From contig JABDDT010000002.1 in the NCBI GenBank assembly GCA_013287475.1, positions 1 through 64,000 of the forward strand: a stretch of DNA of 64,000 nt, in the 5' to 3' direction. Every line of letters begins with the position of its first letter. Position 1 is the first letter of the stretch. Positions 61,138 to 64,000 of the stretch are shown piece after piece. The position numbers and the translations under genes were made by a program. The notes beneath the pieces were generated by a model, which saw only the letters and a list, made by a program, of their open reading frames with translations, ran no database searches and was not told where the DNA came from. The DNA comes from Bacteroidota bacterium. GTDB lineage: Bacteria > Bacteroidota > Bacteroidia > Chitinophagales > Chitinophagaceae.

Positions 61138-62994
61138 ATGCAAAAAGGGAGTATTCGGGTAGAGACAGAAAACATCTTCCCCATCATTAAGAAATTTTTG
61201 TACAGCGATCATGAAATATTTCTTAGAGAACTGATTAGCAACGCGGTAGATGCATCTCAAAAACTGAAAACCCTCTCTTCCCTGGGGGAAGCCAAAGGCG
61301 AAATCGGAGACCTGCCCATCCATGTAAAGCTCGATAAAGAAGCTAAAACCCTCACTATTTCCGACCAGGGTATTGGTATGACGGCTGAAGAAGTAGATAA
61401 ATACCTGAACCAGGTAGCCCTTTCGGGAGCTGAAGAGTTTGTAAATAAATATAAAGGTCAGAACGAAAACGCCATTATCGGCAAATTCGGTCTTGGGTTT
61501 TATTCATCCTTCATGGTCAGCAGCAAGGTGGAAGTCATCACCAAATCCTATAAAGAAGACCAGCCCGCCGTGAAATGGGAATGCGATGGCAGCCCGGAAT
61601 ATAATCTAACTGAAGATCCCAAAACTGAAAGAGGCACCGATGTCGTCCTGTTTATTTCTGACGATTCCACAGAATTTCTGGACGATCACCGGATTCGAGG
61701 TATCCTAGAAAAATATTGCCGCTTTCTGCCCATACCCGTTTTCTTTGAGGAAAAACAAATTAATAATACACGCCCTGCCTGGACACGCAAGCCAAGCGAG
61801 CTTAGTACGGAAGATTATCAGGCTTTCTATAAAGAATTATATCCCTTTAATGAACCTCCGCTATTCTGGATACATCTGAATGTGGACTATCCTTTTAACC
61901 TCACGGGCATACTTTACTTTCCGAAAATCAAACAGACTTACGAGATTCAGAAAGACAAAATCCAGTTGTACAGCAACCAGGTTTTTGTTACGGATGAAGT
62001 AAAAGATATCGTTCCTGAATTCCTCATGCTGCTCCAGGGCGTGATTGACAGTCCGGATATTCCATTAAATGTGAGCCGCAGTTATCTCCAGGGAGATCCG
62101 AACGTAAAAAAGATTAACAACCATATCACAAAAAAAGTAGCGGACAAACTGGAAGAAATTTTTAACCGGGAAAGAAAAGAATACGAAGAGAAATGGGAAA
62201 GCCTCGGTCTTTTTGTGAAGTACGGCATGATGACCGACGATAAATTCCTGGAGAAAGCAAACAAGTTCCTCATCATGGAAGATGGCGACAGTTCGCGTTT
62301 TTATACTTTGGAAGAATATAAAAATACTGTTGAGGCCTTGCAGAAAAATAAGGATGGAAAGATCGTGATCATTTACACCAGCAATCCTGTTCAGCAGGAT
62401 AGTTATATCCGCACCGCACAGGGTAAAGGATATAAAATAGTAAAACTCGAGACCATCGTAGATGCCGGGTTCATCAACCAGATGGAAATGAAATGGGAAA
62501 ATGTTCATTTCACGCGTGTGGACAGTGAAGTGGTTGACAATCTCATCGACAAACAGGATTCAGCAGAATCAGTACTCAGCAAGGATGAAGTAGAGAAGTT
62601 GAAAACTTTATTTGCCTACGATATTCCTTCGCTAAATGTTTCTGTTGAAGTAAAAGGATTGAGTCCTGATGCAATGCCCGTCGTCGCTACCAGACCTGAA
62701 TTCATGCGACGCATGAAGGATATGGCTGCACTGAATGGAGGTGGAGGTATGGCCTCATTCTATGCAAATATGCCCGATGAAGTAACACTTACGGTAAACG
62801 GAAACCATCCTGTATATCCATATATTTTAAAAGAAACGGATCCGGAGAAACAGCAGAAGATCATCAGCAACCTGGCGGACCTCGCACTATTGAGCCAGGG
62901 TTTACTCAAGGGTGCCGAACTGACGAACTTTATTCAACGCAGTGTGGATCTTATCGAGAAAAAGGAACCGGGCAGAATCATTCTGGAAAGTTAA
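61138..62994 (+). CDS. htpG: Molecular chaperone HtpG (Hsp90)
   Basis: 618 residues, close to the family length. The ATP-binding domain has the blocks FLRELISNAVDASQKL, ISDQGIGMT and GKFGLGFYSSFMV. The middle and C-terminal domains (PLNVSRSYLQGDPNVKKIN; FMRRMKDMAALNG) are complete. ATP-dependent chaperone of the cytosol. A SIRVETENIFPIIKKFLYSD start confirms the ATG at 61138. No CIRCE- or sigma-32-type element is visible upstream. Confidence 0.96.
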   Translation: MQKGSIRVETENIFPIIKKFLYSDHEIFLRELISNAVDASQKLKTLSSLGEAKGEIGDLPIHVKLDKEAKTLTISDQGIGMTAEEVDKYLNQVALSGAEEFVNKYKGQNENAIIGKFGLGFYSSFMVSSKVEVITKSYKEDQPAVKWECDGSPEYNLTEDPKTERGTDVVLFISDDSTEFLDDHRIRGILEKYCRFLPIPVFFEEKQINNTRPAWTRKPSELSTEDYQAFYKELYPFNEPPLFWIHLNVDYPFNLTGILYFPKIKQTYEIQKDKIQLYSNQVFVTDEVKDIVPEFLMLLQGVIDSPDIPLNVSRSYLQGDPNVKKINNHITKKVADKLEEIFNRERKEYEEKWESLGLFVKYGMMTDDKFLEKANKFLIMEDGDSSRFYTLEEYKNTVEALQKNKDGKIVIIYTSNPVQQDSYIRTAQGKGYKIVKLETIVDAGFINQMEMKWENVHFTRVDSEVVDNLIDKQDSAESVLSKDEVEKLKTLFAYDIPSLNVSVEVKGLSPDAMPVVATRPEFMRRMKDMAALNGGGGMASFYANMPDEVTLTVNGNHPVYPYILKETDPEKQQKIISNLADLALLSQGLLKGAELTNFIQRSVDLIEKKEPGRIILES

Positions 62995-63092
62995 ATTCAC
63001 CCGGAACATTAATGGTGAGACAGAATAATACTGAGTTGAATCATTCCTGCTTGCCGTAACATTCAGAAAACTAAGTGGCGTTCACTAAATAT

Positions 63093-63953
63093 TTATTTTT
63101 TTCCTGATTGTTGTCTTTGAAGGAATTCAAGTACATTTTCATGTTCCTCATGGTCGTATTTGAATTTCAATTTTTCAGCAACATGCATGGCATATTTGTC
63201 GAAAATTTCCATCATGATGAATATTGAATCCCAGATATTTTTGGCTTTATAATCGGGATATGTAGCGAGAATTTTTTTATATGCGTTCTTATCCAAATAT
63301 CTTTTCATCATTTTTCCCGATTGCCCGAAGGAAACCGAAAATCCTGTCTCCGTCCCGATATACCATTCAATCATCCGCATAAACATATGGCGAACCGGCC
63401 CTTCCATCATTGCTTTCACATATGTGATCTCTTTTCTTTTTAGTCCTTTGGAAATATTTGTTGCAACCCACCGGAATTCATTACAGCATTCTGCAAATTC
63501 ATTTTCCGAAGGCCTTTTAATCAGGTAATCTGAATCATCCGCTTTGCTTATATGATCGAACAAGCCATCTTTGTCCATCCACAAAACGGATAAGCTATCG
63601 GACTTGAAATCATTGTTGATTTTTTCTTTTGGATAGAGTGTCAGATCTATTCTGGTCTGGTCTTTGAAAAGCATTAAATAATGGAAACTATCTTTTTCAG
63701 CCTTTTGATCATCCACTGTTTTCATTTCGTCAGGAAGTTGCCATATGATTCTTTCTCCGAATATTGATGTCCATTGATGGTCGCTTATAAATTCTTCCAT
63801 TTGATTTACCACCAGAAAAATATCATAATCCTGATAAGCATCAGGAACAATTTTGCTGTTCGCGCGTGATCCCTGTAAAAGAATCGCCCTGATGCGGTCG
63901 TCCCGCATAGCGAGATCAATAAAGATTTGTTTTATTTCGGCGAGAGTTTTCAT
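63093..63953 (-). CDS. Aminoglycoside 6-adenylyltransferase-like protein (AadS/ANT(6) type)
   Basis: 286 residues, the length of AadS. The nucleotidyltransferase motif ILLQGSRANSK (about 25-35) is followed by DYDIFLVV with metal-binding Asp42 and Asp44 and, further on, RIDLTLYP (third Asp). The C-terminal helical domain (WYIGTETGFSVSFGQSGKMM) matches streptomycin adenylyltransferases. It could inactivate streptomycin or related drugs; relatives in Bacteroidota are often cryptic. There is no mobile element nearby. The gene is preceded by a short ATGGTAT repeat that continues to the window end. Confidence 0.82.
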   Translation of the reverse strand: MKTLAEIKQIFIDLAMRDDRIRAILLQGSRANSKIVPDAYQDYDIFLVVNQMEEFISDHQWTSIFGERIIWQLPDEMKTVDDQKAEKDSFHYLMLFKDQTRIDLTLYPKEKINNDFKSDSLSVLWMDKDGLFDHISKADDSDYLIKRPSENEFAECCNEFRWVATNISKGLKRKEITYVKAMMEGPVRHMFMRMIEWYIGTETGFSVSFGQSGKMMKRYLDKNAYKKILATYPDYKAKNIWDSIFIMMEIFDKYAMHVAEKLKFKYDHEEHENVLEFLQRQQSGKK

Positions 63954-63985
63954 GGTATATGGTATATGGTTAATGGTATATGGTT
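63953..63985. repeat. Heptamer repeat ATGGTAT (family H), left arm at window end
   Basis: Four ATGGTAT/ATGGTTA units start at the start codon of the adenylyltransferase gene. The expected complementary arm would lie past 64000. Confidence 0.75.
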
Positions 63986-64000
63986 CTATTCATCTTCCAT

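Noticed and set aside
3675-63985. CRISPR array or variable-number tandem repeat interpretation of the heptamer runs
   Set aside because: CRISPR repeats are 20-40 bp with spacers of similar size and cas genes nearby; none of that is seen. Most runs are too degenerate and too paired in arms to be simple slippage repeats (the exception is 16882-16937).

Overview
The window is 64 kb of chromosomal sequence from a member of the Bacteroidota, most likely Chitinophagaceae or a close relative (inference). The grounds are three proteins with C-terminal domains of the type IX secretion (T9SS) kind, Bacteroidota-type -7 promoter elements (TAnnTTTG), an eukaryote-like citrate synthase, large FtsX/MacB-like permeases of about 790 residues, an AadS-like adenylyltransferase and a glycine-rich RRM protein. 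I see no rRNA, tRNA, CRISPR array, insertion sequence, integrase or phage gene. The genes are nearly all core or housekeeping genes.

Layout. 1-5.8 kb: 3' end of a malic enzyme, an MlaE/MlaF lipid transporter pair, sucD, a FAD oxidoreductase and an MtfA-like zinc peptidase. 6-10.6 kb: aspS, a membrane TPR protein and fabI. 10.7-18.9 kb: a DUF2795 protein, a LolD-like ATPase, a cobalamin adenosyltransferase, gatC with an ABC ATPase, trpS, a deoxynucleoside kinase, aminopeptidase P, pssA-purS and rsmI. 18.9-30 kb: two M1 metallopeptidases, a LuxR-type regulator, rsmG with a glycosyltransferase, tgt, an LptF/LptG permease, citrate synthase and a small four-helix-bundle gene. 30-32.8 kb: methionine genes (sulfhydrylase and metX) around an OsmC protein. 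33-42.7 kb: an efflux locus (TolC, two ABC ATPases, one large permease, HlyD adaptor) divergent from a sigma-54 response regulator and histidine kinase. 42.8-56 kb: a glutamine amidotransferase, three T9SS-type surface proteins, a HAD hydrolase, a split-barrel protein, OsmC, mnmA, ssb, an oxidoreductase pair. 56-64 kb: aspartate kinase, L,D-transpeptidase, RRM protein, the rpsF-rpsR-rplI operon, htpG and an aminoglycoside adenylyltransferase-like gene.

The most striking feature is not a gene. At about twenty gene junctions there are runs of degenerate 7-bp (sometimes 8-bp) repeats. Each junction uses one of several consensus families (GCCTAAA, CGCTTAA, GTGTGAGA, GTATGGGA, ATGGGAT, GTTGGCG and others), usually as two arms that form an inverted repeat. 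The arms contain or abut the stop codons of the flanking genes, and the G/purine-rich arm is always the 5' one. One junction carries a 73-bp inverted repeat enclosing a four-helix-bundle gene of the type found in 23S rRNA intervening sequences. I regard this hairpin system as the best candidate for something undescribed.

Other points of interest are a queuine tRNA-ribosyltransferase that has lost two of its three zinc cysteines, a HAD hydrolase with Asn in place of the general acid Asp, two T9SS paralogues that differ by one inserted domain, and a sigma-54-like element ahead of the efflux operon.
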